Below, in pieces: positions 47,550-56,756 of a stretch of DNA of 64,000 nucleotides. The position numbers and the translations under genes are program-made. The stretch is from assembly GCF_004124325.1 (NCBI RefSeq), contig NZ_QBDT01000001.1, forward strand, positions 7,564,001 to 7,628,000, read 5' to 3'. The notes below the pieces were generated by a model, which did no database searches, was not told the DNA's origin, and worked only from the letters and a program-made list of their open reading frames with translations. Origin of the DNA: Streptomyces sp. L2. Lineage in GTDB: Bacteria > Actinomycetota > Actinomycetes > Streptomycetales > Streptomycetaceae. Position 1 is the first letter of the stretch, and each line of letters begins with the position of its first letter.

Positions 47550-47781
47550 CAGGCGCCTGCAGCGCGCCGACCCGCAACGCACGCACACCGGCCGACACCC
47601 GCCGATGCTCCGCACAGTGGCCGCCGGGGCCCGCAGGGGAGCGCCGGCGACCTGGCACGCCGTCAGGACAAGGCCCGCCAGCGCCTTCCCCGCGCCTGCC
47701 CGCCTCACGTCAGCCGGCCCCAACGGCCCCCGCACCCAGGCTCATCCGTCCGACACGGTCCTCGAACAGGAAGGGCAGCAC

Positions 47782-50304
47782 ATGGAACGCCGTACGTTCC
47801 TCTTCGGCTCCACTTCGGTCGCCGGCACCGTCGCCCTGGCCGGCGCCACCACGCCCGCCCTCGCCTCCACCCCGCCCGACCCGGCCACCGCTGCCCGCCC
47901 CCACCGCACCACCAACGGCCCCCATCGCACCCTCAACGGCCCTCACTACACCGCCAACCGCGCCCCGCTGCGGCAACAGCCGTTCCTGCGGCTGCCGCCC
48001 GGCAGCATCACCCCGAAGGGCTGGCTGCGCACCCAACTGGACCTGCAACTCGACGGCCTGAACGGACGCATGCCCGAGGTGTCCGGCTACCTGGACGAGA
48101 CGACCAGCGGCTGGGCCGTCCCGGACAAGGACGGCTGGGAGGAACTGCCCTACTGGCTGCGCGGATTCGGCGACCTCGGCTACGTCACCCAGGACAGCCG
48201 CGTCCTCGAACTGACCAGCACCTGGATCGACCTGATCCTCGCCACCCGGCAGAGCGACGGGTTCTTCGGCCCCTCCCGCCTGCGCACCGCCCTGAACGGC
48301 GGCCCGGACTTCTGGCCGTACATGCCGGTCCTGGACGCGCTGCGCACCTGGCACGAGTTCAGCGGCGACGACCGCGTGGTGCCCGCGCTGACCGGCTGGC
48401 TCACGTACCTGCACGGGCAGCCCGGCACGCTCTTCGGGCAGGGCTGGGGCTCTGCCAGGGTCGGCGACACCATCGACACCGCCTACTGGCTGTACAACCG
48501 TACCGGCGACGACTGGCTGCTCGACCTGGTCCGCACGATGCACGCCCACAGCGCCGACTACACCCACTCGATCCCCACCTGGCACAACGTCAACCTCGCC
48601 CAGGGCTTCCGCGAACCCGCCCAGTACGGCGTCCTCGACGGCGACCCCGCCTTCCTCGCCGCCACGCACCGCGTCTACGACACCGTCATGAGCGGCTACG
48701 GCCAGTTCCCCGGCGGCGGCTTCGCCGCGGACGAGAACGCGCGCCCCGGATACCACGATCCACGCCAGGGCTTCGAGACCTGCGGCATCGTCGAGTTCAT
48801 GCACAGCCACCAGATGCTCACCCGCATCACCGGCGACACCGTGTGGACCGACCGCTGCGAGGACCTCGCCCTCAACCTGCTGCCCGCCGCCCTCGACCCC
48901 CGCCAGAAGGGCACCCACTACGTCACGGCCGCCAACAGCGTCCAGCTCGACAACGTTGCCAAGTCGCACGGCCAGTTCGACAACGCCTTCGCCATGCAGG
49001 CGTACATGCCCGGCATCCACCAGTACCGCTGCTGCCCTCACAACTACGGCATGGGATGGCCGTACTACGCCGAGGAGATGTGGCTCGCGAGCACCGACGG
49101 CGGCCTGTGCGCCTCGCTGTACGGCGAGTCCTCCGTCCGGGCGAAGGTGGGAGACGGCACCTGGATCACGGTGACGGAGCAGACCGAGTACCCCTTCGGT
49201 GACACCGTCACCCTGACCGTACGCACCCCACGGACGGTCGCCTTCCCGCTGTACCTGCGGGTTCCGGGATGGTGCCGGGAACCCTCCGTACGGATCTCCG
49301 GCCGTCCCGCCGCACCCCGCCGCAGCGGCGGCCACCTCGTCCTCGACCGGGACTGGCACGACGGCGACCAGGTGGTGCTCCGGCTGCCGATGCGCACCAC
49401 CGCGCGCACCTGGAGCGGCAACGACGACTCCGTCTCCGTCTCCCACGGCCCCCTCACGTATTCGCTGCGCATCGAGGAGGAGTGGAAGCAGTCCGGAGGC
49501 AGTGACGCGTGGCCGGAGTACGAGGTGCTCCCCGCCTCCCCCTGGAACTACGCCCTGGAGCTGGACCCGCGCGATCCGGCGCGGTCCTTCACCGTCGAGC
49601 ACACGCGCGCCCGTACCCGCACCCGCACCGGCCCCCGGGAGGACAACCCCTTCACCCCCACCGGCACCCCGGTGCTCATGCGGGCGAAGGGCCGGCGCCT
49701 GGGCAGCTGGGCGACCGACGACCAGAACGTCGTGGCCCCCCTCCAGCAGAGCCCGGCGCACAGCACGGAACCCGTCGAGATCCTCACCCTGATCCCGGCC
49801 GCCGCCGGGCGCCTGCGCATCACCTCCTTCCCGGTCGCCTCCCCGTCGGCCAAGGCGCACGCATGGGCGGCGGTCACCGCCTCCTTCAGCGGCGTCGACA
49901 GCCCCCAGGCACTGCTCATGAACGCCACCGTCGAACCGTCCGGCTCCTACGATCAGACGGTGCCGCGCTTCACCTGGTGGGACCGCACCGGCACCGAGGA
50001 GTGGATCCAGTACGGCTACGCCGAGCCCGTGAGCGTCGGCGGGGTGTCGGTGTACTGGTACGACGACACCGGCCACGGAGCCTGCCGGGTACCGGAGTTG
50101 TGGCGACTGGAGTACCGCTCCGCCGACGGCCAGTGGCAGCCGGTCGACGGGACCTCCGACTACGGCACCTCAACCGACCGCTTCAACCAGGTCTCCTTCC
50201 CGGCCGTCACCATCACGGCCCTGCGCATCACCGCGCAGCTCAGAACCGGGTATTCCGGCGGCTTGCTGGCCTGGCGCACCGAACCGGCCACCCCGCGCCC
50301 CTGA
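47782..50304 (+). CDS. Tat-exported GH127 beta-L-arabinofuranosidase, 840 aa
   Basis: ATG 47782 follows GGAAGGGCAGCAC. The leader MERRTFLFGSTSVAGTV has the twin-Arg RRTFLF motif of Tat substrates. The (alpha/alpha)6 catalytic domain shows the GH127 zinc/thiol signature: ETCGIVEF (Glu332, Cys334, Glu338) and QYRCCPHNYG (Cys417, Cys418); in the characterised family member HypBA1 equivalent Cys residues bind Zn and one acts as nucleophile. The C-terminal about 110 residues (WIQYGYAEPVSVGGVSVYWYDD, LEYRSADGQWQPV) look like a discoidin-type carbohydrate-binding module. It should release L-arabinofuranose from beta-linked chains such as plant hydroxyproline glycans. The GH2 gene follows 53 bp later. 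Confidence 0.9.
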   Translation: MERRTFLFGSTSVAGTVALAGATTPALASTPPDPATAARPHRTTNGPHRTLNGPHYTANRAPLRQQPFLRLPPGSITPKGWLRTQLDLQLDGLNGRMPEVSGYLDETTSGWAVPDKDGWEELPYWLRGFGDLGYVTQDSRVLELTSTWIDLILATRQSDGFFGPSRLRTALNGGPDFWPYMPVLDALRTWHEFSGDDRVVPALTGWLTYLHGQPGTLFGQGWGSARVGDTIDTAYWLYNRTGDDWLLDLVRTMHAHSADYTHSIPTWHNVNLAQGFREPAQYGVLDGDPAFLAATHRVYDTVMSGYGQFPGGGFAADENARPGYHDPRQGFETCGIVEFMHSHQMLTRITGDTVWTDRCEDLALNLLPAALDPRQKGTHYVTAANSVQLDNVAKSHGQFDNAFAMQAYMPGIHQYRCCPHNYGMGWPYYAEEMWLASTDGGLCASLYGESSVRAKVGDGTWITVTEQTEYPFGDTVTLTVRTPRTVAFPLYLRVPGWCREPSVRISGRPAAPRRSGGHLVLDRDWHDGDQVVLRLPMRTTARTWSGNDDSVSVSHGPLTYSLRIEEEWKQSGGSDAWPEYEVLPASPWNYALELDPRDPARSFTVEHTRARTRTRTGPREDNPFTPTGTPVLMRAKGRRLGSWATDDQNVVAPLQQSPAHSTEPVEILTLIPAAAGRLRITSFPVASPSAKAHAWAAVTASFSGVDSPQALLMNATVEPSGSYDQTVPRFTWWDRTGTEEWIQYGYAEPVSVGGVSVYWYDDTGHGACRVPELWRLEYRSADGQWQPVDGTSDYGTSTDRFNQVSFPAVTITALRITAQLRTGYSGGLLAWRTEPATPRP

Positions 50305-50357
50305 CGACCGGAGGAACCACCCCCGACCTGCCACCGACGACGAAAGGCGAACTCCCT

Positions 50358-53009
50358 TTGAGTCCCGGAAAGAACCGCACCCCCGTCCTGCGCAGACTCG
50401 CCGCCCTCGCCCCGCTCCTCCTCGGCGCGGCCCTCCTCGCCCCGGCCTCCCCGGCGCACGCCCAGCCGGCGGTCCAGCCGACGGCCGATCCGGCCGCCGA
50501 CGCGACCGCGCAGGGGCTGCGCAGCGACTGCTACCTCAGCTCCGACGGCACCTCGCTGGACTTCGCCACCTACACCAGCACCGGAATCCAGCCCTCCCTG
50601 AACGTCAAGGATCTGCTCCCGACCCTGCGCTCCTGCGCCGGCTCCACCCTGAACGTCGCCGTGCACTGGACGGGCATGCTGGACGTCCCCACCGGCGGCT
50701 CCTACACGTTCTACATCAAGGGCGACAACGGCTTCCGCATGTCGCTCGACGGCACGAGCGTCATCGACCACTGGACGACCGACTGGGACGTGCCGACCCA
50801 GTCCCAGCCGGTCACCCTGACCGCCGGTGAGCACCGCCTCTCCTTCGACTACAACCAGGGCTACGGCGGCGCCTACATCCAGACCGAATGGTCGGGCCCG
50901 GGCTTCGACCGCCGGCCCGTCCCCGACTCCGCGCTGCACCTGCCGGACGGCTACGACCCCCTCGACCTGCACAGCACCGTGGACTCCTCCGGCCGCCACG
51001 CCGTCGTGCGGTTGCCGGGTGCGGCCAACCCGCTGCCCGGGGACGTGACCAAGCACCTCTCGGTGATCGCCGGCGGCCACCGCTGGACCCCCACCGCGAC
51101 GACGGACCCCTCCGACCCGTCCAAGCTGGTGCTGACCGCCGCGGACTCGGACACCCCGGCGGCCATGAAGTCCGAGGTCCGGATCAGCTACGACGGCCAG
51201 GGCGGCCTGACCACCAGGGACGGCCCGCTGGGAGTGTTCACCAGCGTCGCGCAGAACAACTCCACCTGGTACTTCGCCACCAAGTGGGCCAAGGACGTCT
51301 CCCCGTCCAACGCCCTGCCCGACTACCCGCGTCCGCAGCAGACCCGCACACGCTGGGCCAACCTCAACGGCACCTGGCAGTTCCAGGCGACCACCCAGGA
51401 CGCCCCGCTGCCCACGGGCCGGCTCGACAGCAAGATCCTCGTCCCCTACCCGATGGAGGCGCCCCTGTCCGGCGTCGCCGAACACCACGACTGGTCGCTG
51501 TACCAGCGGACGTTCAAGGTCCCCAAGAGCTGGCGGGTCGGCTCCGGCAACCGTCTGCACCTGAACTTCGGCGCGGTGGACTACGAGGCCTGGGTCTACG
51601 TCAACGGCAAGCAGGTCGCCCACCACACCGGCGGCTACCAGGCGTTCACGGCGGACATCACCGACGCCGTCACCCGCCACGGCGACCAGACCGTGCTGCT
51701 GAAGGTCAAGGACACCACCGACTCCTCCGAGCAGGCCACCGGCAAGCAGTCGCCCGACCCGAGCGGCATCTGGTACACCTCCACCTCGGGCATCTGGCAG
51801 ACCGTGTGGATGGAGCCGGTCCCCGAGGAGAGCATCGACTCGCTCGTCCTCACCCCCGACCTGAAGGACGACTCGCTGTCGGTCACGGTGCGCCCCGGCG
51901 CCGGCACGAAGCCCACGGCACGGGTGACCGCCACGGCGTACGACGGTCACCGGCGCGTCGGCTCGGTCACCGGAGCCGCCGGCACCGCCCTCCGGCTGCC
52001 CGTCCCGCACCCGAAACTGTGGAGCCCCGACCACCCGTTCCTCTACGACCTGAAGGTCACCCTCGCTGACGGCCGCTCGCACGACAGCGTGGGCTCCTAC
52101 TTCGGCATGCGATCGATCTCCGTCGCCAAGGCCGGCGGGGTGAACAAGATAGAACTCAACGGCAGGCCGACGTTCCTGCTGGCCACCCTCGACCAGGGCT
52201 TCTGGCCCGACGGCGTCTACACCGCGCCCACGGACGCCGCCCTGAAGTCCGACCTCCAGCTGCACAAGCGGCTGGGCTTCAACACCGTCCGCAAGCACAT
52301 CAAGGTGGAACCGGCCCGCTGGTACTACTGGGCCGACCGGCTCGGCCTGATGGTCTGGCAGGACATGCCCAGCCGCAACGGCGGCACCCCCGGCGCCGCG
52401 AGCGACGCGGAGTTCGGCAAGGAGGTCCACGAGATCGTGGACCAGCACATCAGCAGCCCCTCCGTCGTCATGTGGACCATGATGAACGAGGGATGGGGCG
52501 AGCGGAGCAAGCAGGCCACCGGTGAGCTCGCCGACTCCGTCAAGGCGCAGGACCCCTCACGCCTGGTCGACGCGCACTCCGGCGTCAACTGCTGTGCCTC
52601 CAAGGGCGATTCCGGCCGGGGCGACGTCATCGACCACCACCTCTACCACGGGCCGGCCAACCCCGCGCCGGACGCCACCCGCGCGGCCGTCGACGGCGAG
52701 CACGGCGGGTACTCCCTGACCATCCCCGGGCACATCGCCGGAGTCGCGGGCGGCCAGGACTACGGTGACGGGCCCACCGACATCGCTGAGATGACCAAGA
52801 CGTACGTGGACAACACCCGCCTGCTGATCCCGAACGCCGCCGCCGGACTCTCCGGCTCGGTCTACACGCAGATCAGCGACGTCGAGGGTGAACTCAACGG
52901 CCTGGTGACCTACGACCGTGCGGTGCTGAAGGTGTACCCCGACCAGGTCAGGGACATCAACCGCCAACTCATCGCGGCAGGCGCGTCCGCGGGCCAGGCG
53001 GCCCACTGA
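50358..53009 (+). CDS. secreted PA14-containing GH2 glycoside hydrolase, 883 aa
   Basis: The reading frame has no ATG or GTG near its signal peptide; TTG 50358 with GAAAGG about 12 nt upstream is the best start. A Sec signal (LAALAPLLLGAALLAPASPAHA) is followed by a PA14 domain (GGSYTFYIKGDNGFRMSLDG, EHRLSFDYNQGYGGAYIQTEW), a GH2 sugar-binding domain (ILVPYPMEAPLSG, LHLNFGAVDYEAWVYVNGK), an Ig-like domain and a TIM barrel with acid/base Glu711 in WTMMNEGWG and probable nucleophile Glu781 in VDGEHGGYS. It probably acts on beta-galactosyl, beta-mannosyl or arabinosyl linkages; the exact sugar is not evident. It is co-transcribed with GH127, and a strong hairpin follows. Confidence 0.88.
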   Translation: MSPGKNRTPVLRRLAALAPLLLGAALLAPASPAHAQPAVQPTADPAADATAQGLRSDCYLSSDGTSLDFATYTSTGIQPSLNVKDLLPTLRSCAGSTLNVAVHWTGMLDVPTGGSYTFYIKGDNGFRMSLDGTSVIDHWTTDWDVPTQSQPVTLTAGEHRLSFDYNQGYGGAYIQTEWSGPGFDRRPVPDSALHLPDGYDPLDLHSTVDSSGRHAVVRLPGAANPLPGDVTKHLSVIAGGHRWTPTATTDPSDPSKLVLTAADSDTPAAMKSEVRISYDGQGGLTTRDGPLGVFTSVAQNNSTWYFATKWAKDVSPSNALPDYPRPQQTRTRWANLNGTWQFQATTQDAPLPTGRLDSKILVPYPMEAPLSGVAEHHDWSLYQRTFKVPKSWRVGSGNRLHLNFGAVDYEAWVYVNGKQVAHHTGGYQAFTADITDAVTRHGDQTVLLKVKDTTDSSEQATGKQSPDPSGIWYTSTSGIWQTVWMEPVPEESIDSLVLTPDLKDDSLSVTVRPGAGTKPTARVTATAYDGHRRVGSVTGAAGTALRLPVPHPKLWSPDHPFLYDLKVTLADGRSHDSVGSYFGMRSISVAKAGGVNKIELNGRPTFLLATLDQGFWPDGVYTAPTDAALKSDLQLHKRLGFNTVRKHIKVEPARWYYWADRLGLMVWQDMPSRNGGTPGAASDAEFGKEVHEIVDQHISSPSVVMWTMMNEGWGERSKQATGELADSVKAQDPSRLVDAHSGVNCCASKGDSGRGDVIDHHLYHGPANPAPDATRAAVDGEHGGYSLTIPGHIAGVAGGQDYGDGPTDIAEMTKTYVDNTRLLIPNAAAGLSGSVYTQISDVEGELNGLVTYDRAVLKVYPDQVRDINRQLIAAGASAGQAAH

Positions 53010-53041
53010 CACCCTCCGCCCCGTAGGGCCCCGGCCGAGGC

Positions 53042-53074
53042 GCCGCGGCGGCGTGACCCGCACGCCGCCGCGGC
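53042..53074 (+). terminator. hairpin terminator after the GH2 gene
   Basis: GCCGCGGCGGCGTG (53042-53055) and CACGCCGCCGCGGC (53061-53074) form a perfect 14-bp stem with a 5-nt loop, 33 bp past the stop codon. It isolates the GH127-GH2 unit from the second lacI. Confidence 0.83.
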
Positions 53075-53138
53075 AGGCCGGGGGCCATTCCCTTCTTCTC
53101 CCTTCTTCCCTTTCTTGCCAGAACGCGTACAGCCCCGT

Positions 53139-53151
53139 ATAACGTTGGAAA
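53139..53151 (-). promoter_or_regulatory. LacI-type operator 3 (second lacI gene)
   Basis: Read on the minus strand it is TTTCCAACGTTAT, 12 of 13 identical to operator 1. It lies 95 bp upstream of the second lacI start and just after the GH2 terminator, so the gene is likely autoregulated or controlled by its paralogue. Confidence 0.75.
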
Positions 53152-53245
53152 ACCGGGTGCCGGCCCTTCGGCGTGCCGGGCCCGGCCGCGGGGCGTGGAA
53201 CAGGCGCGCCGGCCCGGGGTCCCTGCCCGGACGGGGAGGAACGTC

Positions 53246-54256
53246 GTGCGGGTCAGCCTCAAGGACGTCGCGTTGCACGCGGGTGTCTCCATCAAGACCG
53301 TCTCCAACGTGGTCAATGGCCACCCGCACGTCACCCCGGCGATGCGGGCTCGGGTGCAGAAGTCCATCGACGAACTCGGCTACCGCCCCAACCTCACCGC
53401 CCGGCACCTGCGCAAGGGCCGGACCGGGATCATGGCCCTCGCCCTGCCCGAACTGGGCAACCCCTACTTCGCCGAACTCGCCGCGGAGGTCGTCGACGCG
53501 GCGGCCGAGCACGACTACACCGTCCTGCTCGACCACACGGGCGGCCGCCGGGACCAGGAGGCCCTGGTCAGCCAGGGATTCCGCACCAGGGTGATCGACG
53601 GTCTGATCCTGAGCCCCATCGAACTGGAGGCGGAGGACCTGCGCGAGCGGGCCGAACCCGTCCCGCTCGTCCTGCTCGGCGAGCGGGAGTACGACCTGCC
53701 CTACGACCACATCGCCATCGACAACGTCGCCGCCGCCCGCGACGCGGTGCGCCACCTGATCTCGCTCGGCCGGCGCGACATCGCCTTCCTGGGCGCCCGC
53801 CGCGGCCGCAGCCAGCCCGCTCACCTGCGGCTGCACGGCTGGCGGGAGGCGCTGGACGCCGCCGGGCTCGTCGCCGACCACCGACTGGTGGCGGCCACCG
53901 ACGGCTGGGGCCACGCCGACGGAGCGGCGGCCATGGCCCGCCTCCTGGACGCCGGGCACCGGCCGGACGGGGTGTTCGCCTACAACGACCTCATCGCCAT
54001 CGGCGCCATGCGCGTCCTGTCCGAGCGGGGGCTGCGCATGCCCGAGGACGTCGCCGTGGTCGGGTTCGACGACGTGGTGGAGGGCCGGTTCGGCGCCGTC
54101 ACCCTCACCTCGGTCTCACCCGACAAGGCGTCCATCGCCAGGATGGCGGTGGAGTCCGTCCTCGCCCAGGTGAACGGCGCGCCGCACCACCGACCCCGCC
54201 GCATCCACGCCGGCTACTCCCTGATCCACCGGGAGAGCACGCTCGGGCGCGCCTGA
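53246..54256 (+). CDS. LacI-family repressor, paralogue of the one at 41115, 336 aa
   Basis: GTG 53246 follows GGGGAGGAACGTC. The headpiece (VSLKDVALHAGVSIKTVSNVVN, IDELGYRPNLTARHLRKGRTG) and effector core (ALALPELGNPYFAELAAEVVDA, DGLILSPIELEAEDL, YDHIAIDNVAAARDAV) closely parallel those of the 41115 gene. The two therefore derive from a duplication and bracket one catabolic locus. The recognition helix sequence (S-K-T-V-S-N-V-V-N with I or V before) is nearly identical, so they may bind the same operators and differ in effector. Confidence 0.9.
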   Translation: MRVSLKDVALHAGVSIKTVSNVVNGHPHVTPAMRARVQKSIDELGYRPNLTARHLRKGRTGIMALALPELGNPYFAELAAEVVDAAAEHDYTVLLDHTGGRRDQEALVSQGFRTRVIDGLILSPIELEAEDLRERAEPVPLVLLGEREYDLPYDHIAIDNVAAARDAVRHLISLGRRDIAFLGARRGRSQPAHLRLHGWREALDAAGLVADHRLVAATDGWGHADGAAAMARLLDAGHRPDGVFAYNDLIAIGAMRVLSERGLRMPEDVAVVGFDDVVEGRFGAVTLTSVSPDKASIARMAVESVLAQVNGAPHHRPRRIHAGYSLIHRESTLGRA

Positions 54257-54344
54257 ACGGCAGTCCGGTCATTCGCCACCCGCCACTTGCCCGGGAGACA
54301 CGCCACGTCCGGTGCTCGTTCCCCGGTGGCACGCGGGGGAGCGG

Positions 54345-55628
54345 TCAGGCGTGGGCGGCCGCCTTCGGGGCCGCCGACCGTGCAGGGGCTTTGGCGGTGA
54401 GGTACCTCTTCCAGCCACCGGGAGGCTCCTCGCCGACCTCCAGGGCCCGCAACTGGCGCAGGAGCGCGGGGTCCTGGGCGTCCAGCCAGTCCACGAACTG
54501 CCGGAAGGACACCATCCGTACGTCCTTGGGGTCCGACATCTGCTTCAGCGCTTCCTCGACGGCGTCCATGTAGATGCCCCCGTTCCACTCCTCGAAGTGG
54601 TTGCCGACGAAGAAGGGCGCGCGGTTGGTCTCGTAGGCGCGGCGGAATCCCGCGAGGTAGGACGCGGTGGCCTGCTTGCGCCAGCCCGGGTAGTTGTACG
54701 ACGGCGCCCGCGTGGAGTTCTTGGACTGGTTGGCGAGGATGTTGTAGTCCATGGACAGCACTTCGAAGCTGTGGCCCGGGAACGGGATGCCCTGGAGCGG
54801 GAGGTCCCACACGCCCTGCCGTTTGCTGGGCCAGCGCTGCACGCCTCCGGGCGAGGAGGCGTCGTAGCGCCAGCCCAACTCCCGTGCCACGGGCAGCAGG
54901 TTGTCCTGCCCCAGCAAGCAGGGTGTGCGGCCGCCGATGAGTTCGCGGCTGTAGTCGAAGGGCAGCGGATCGTGCGCGTGCCAGCCGGTGTTGGTGCGCC
55001 AGGACGTGACGAACGACTTCGCCTGTTCGATCTCGCTGCGCCACTGGTCGGGCGTCCACTTGGCCACCGAACCGGAGCCGGCGCAGAAGTGCCCGTTGAA
55101 GTGGGTGCCGATCTCGTGTCCGTCGAGCCACGCCTGACGGACGTAGCCGAGCGTGGACTTGAGGTGTTCGTCGGTGAGGTAGCCGATGTCCGAGGCGCCG
55201 ACGGGGTTGTTCGGCGGCTTGTACAGGTCGCGCTTGGACTCCGGCAGCAGGTACAGCCCGGAGAGGAAGAAGGTCATGTGGACGCCGTGGTCCTGGGCGG
55301 TCTTGAGGAAGCGGGGGAAGAGCCCGGTGCCGACCTCGCCCGCGCCGTCCCAGGAGATGATCACGAACTGCGGTGGTTTCCGCCCGGGTTCGAGCCGTTC
55401 CGGCGTCGGGGGCTGGTTGGGCTGACGGCCGGTGTAGGCGGTGGAGCCGTCACCGATCAGGTGCGGCGCGATGCGGGGAACGTCTTTCGGGCCTCCCGGC
55501 GCCCCGGTGTGTCTCCCGGCCGGGGGAGAGCTGCGTTCGTCGGTCGAACCGCAGCCGGCGAGACCGATCGCCGCCGCTCCCAGTCCGAGTCCCATGCCCA
55601 GTGCGTTTCTCCGGCTCAGCTCGCCCAT
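54345..55628 (-). CDS. polysaccharide deacetylase-like Tat lipoprotein, 427 aa
   Basis: ATG 55628 gives a leader with twin Arg (ELSRRNALGMGLGLG) and a lipobox (GLAGCGST), so it is a Tat-exported lipoprotein. The NodB-type domain shows the first motif (VIISWDGAGE, metal-binding Asp) and the His motif EIGTHFNGHFC, consistent with a metal-dependent carbohydrate esterase of CE4 kind. The C-terminal region (RAPFFVGNHFEEWNGGIYMDAVEE) completes the barrel. Substrates of the family include chitin oligomers, peptidoglycan and acetylxylan; which applies here is not known. It is convergent with the second lacI. Confidence 0.85.
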   Translation of the reverse strand: MGELSRRNALGMGLGLGAAAIGLAGCGSTDERSSPPAGRHTGAPGGPKDVPRIAPHLIGDGSTAYTGRQPNQPPTPERLEPGRKPPQFVIISWDGAGEVGTGLFPRFLKTAQDHGVHMTFFLSGLYLLPESKRDLYKPPNNPVGASDIGYLTDEHLKSTLGYVRQAWLDGHEIGTHFNGHFCAGSGSVAKWTPDQWRSEIEQAKSFVTSWRTNTGWHAHDPLPFDYSRELIGGRTPCLLGQDNLLPVARELGWRYDASSPGGVQRWPSKRQGVWDLPLQGIPFPGHSFEVLSMDYNILANQSKNSTRAPSYNYPGWRKQATASYLAGFRRAYETNRAPFFVGNHFEEWNGGIYMDAVEEALKQMSDPKDVRMVSFRQFVDWLDAQDPALLRQLRALEVGEEPPGGWKRYLTAKAPARSAAPKAAAHA

Positions 55629-55817
55629 GGATGCCCCAACCCGCGCCCGGAGACGCGTTGTCGTGAAGTCCTGTCCGGCAAGCACCGTAAGTACTATTAA
55701 TATGTTTATCCGTCTTTGGGTCGGTGTGTCTCGAAGGATCCGCGCGAAGTTGCCCCGGACGGAGCAACGGGCGGCCGCGGTGCGGCGGGGTGAAGTGAAG
55801 GCAGGGCGCGCCGGGGC

Positions 55818-56663
55818 TCAGACCGCGCGCCAGCGCGCGCCGCACCAGGAGAAGACACCGAACGCGGCGAGCCCCAGGGCCACCACGGCGAGCAGCCAGG
55901 GCCCGGCCGGCAGCTCCCGGAACGACCGCAGCGTGTCGTCCATGCCCTTGGCCTTCCCAGGCTGATGCCGGACCGCGGCGACGACGGCGAACACACCGGC
56001 CGCCGCGAAGACGATCCCGCGCGCCGCGCCCCCGACCACGCCGAAGCAGTCCGTGAACCGCCGCACCCTCCCCGACATCTCGCCGGTCCGCAGGGTGTCC
56101 CGGAACTTCCTCCGCACGGCCCGGACCGCCATCCACACCCCGGCCACCACCACGGCCGCACCGGCCGGCCCCACCAGCCACGGGCCGCCGGGCAGGCCGA
56201 GTGCCACGGCCGTCACGTCCTCGGTGCTCCGATCGGAGGTGCCGCTCCCGCTGCCCTTGTGCCCGGCCGCGTAGGAGAGGACCGAGTAGGACACGAAGAC
56301 GTAGAAGAGGCAGCGCCCGAGCGCCGCCGCCCGCTTCGACGGCTTGTGCCCGTTCGGGCCCGCGCCGCCGAACACCGCCTCCGACAGCCGCCACAGTGCC
56401 ATACCGGCGAGCGCCGCCCCCACGACCCAGAGCAGCGCCGCCCCGAACGGCTTGCCGGCGAGCTCCTCCAGGGCGCCGCCGCGGTCGGCCTGCCGCCGGT
56501 CTCCGTCGCCGCCGAAGGCGATCTGCAGCGCTATCACCCCCACCAGGCAGTAGATCAGCCCGCGCGCGACGAACCCGGCCCGGGCCGCCACCGCCATCAC
56601 CGCACCATCAGCCGCACGGCGCGCCCGGCCGCGCCCCCGCAACGCCCATGCTTGTGCATCCAT
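55818..56663 (-). CDS. DUF1206 membrane protein, 281 aa
   Basis: ATG 56663 (MDAQAWALRGRG). The protein has six membrane segments arranged as three repeated pairs, each with the DUF1206 pattern (ARAGFVARGLIYCLVGVIALQ, ALGRCLFYVFVSYSVLSY, GVVGGAARGIVFAAAGVFAV). The motif R-G-x-x-Y/F near each pair is typical. Function is unknown. It lies 93 bp downstream of the DoxX gene, behind that gene's terminator. Confidence 0.88.
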   Translation of the reverse strand: MDAQAWALRGRGRARRAADGAVMAVAARAGFVARGLIYCLVGVIALQIAFGGDGDRRQADRGGALEELAGKPFGAALLWVVGAALAGMALWRLSEAVFGGAGPNGHKPSKRAAALGRCLFYVFVSYSVLSYAAGHKGSGSGTSDRSTEDVTAVALGLPGGPWLVGPAGAAVVVAGVWMAVRAVRRKFRDTLRTGEMSGRVRRFTDCFGVVGGAARGIVFAAAGVFAVVAAVRHQPGKAKGMDDTLRSFRELPAGPWLLAVVALGLAAFGVFSWCGARWRAV

Positions 56664-56715
56664 ATCCAGCCGGTGCCCCCGCCACGGTGTCCGACACCTG
56701 CACGCCGCCAGACGC

Positions 56716-56749
56716 GCGACAGCCCCTCGGGGCATCAAGGGGCTGTCGC
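56716..56749 (-). terminator. hairpin terminator after the DoxX gene
   Basis: GCGACAGCCCCT (56716-56727) and AGGGGCTGTCGC (56738-56749) form a perfect 12-bp stem with a 10-nt loop, starting 7 bp after the DoxX stop on the minus strand. Confidence 0.82.
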
Positions 56750-56756
56750 AGCGGAC

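Larger units (their letters stand above)
47157..47781. other. 625-bp divergent control region of the arabinoside locus
   Basis: The open frame upstream of the GH127 ATG has no ribosome binding site or protein-like features and is not a gene. The region holds two LacI-type sites (47263-47275 and 47537-47549), one facing each divergent unit, separated by 261 bp of only moderately GC-rich sequence. Such spacing would allow separate or looped repression. Confidence 0.6.

Noticed and set aside
48950..48958. ACAACGTTG core inside the GH127 gene as a fourth LacI operator
   Set aside because: Its flanks do not match the TTTM-RT consensus and it encodes conserved protein sequence (LDNVA); mentioned only as a possible auxiliary site.
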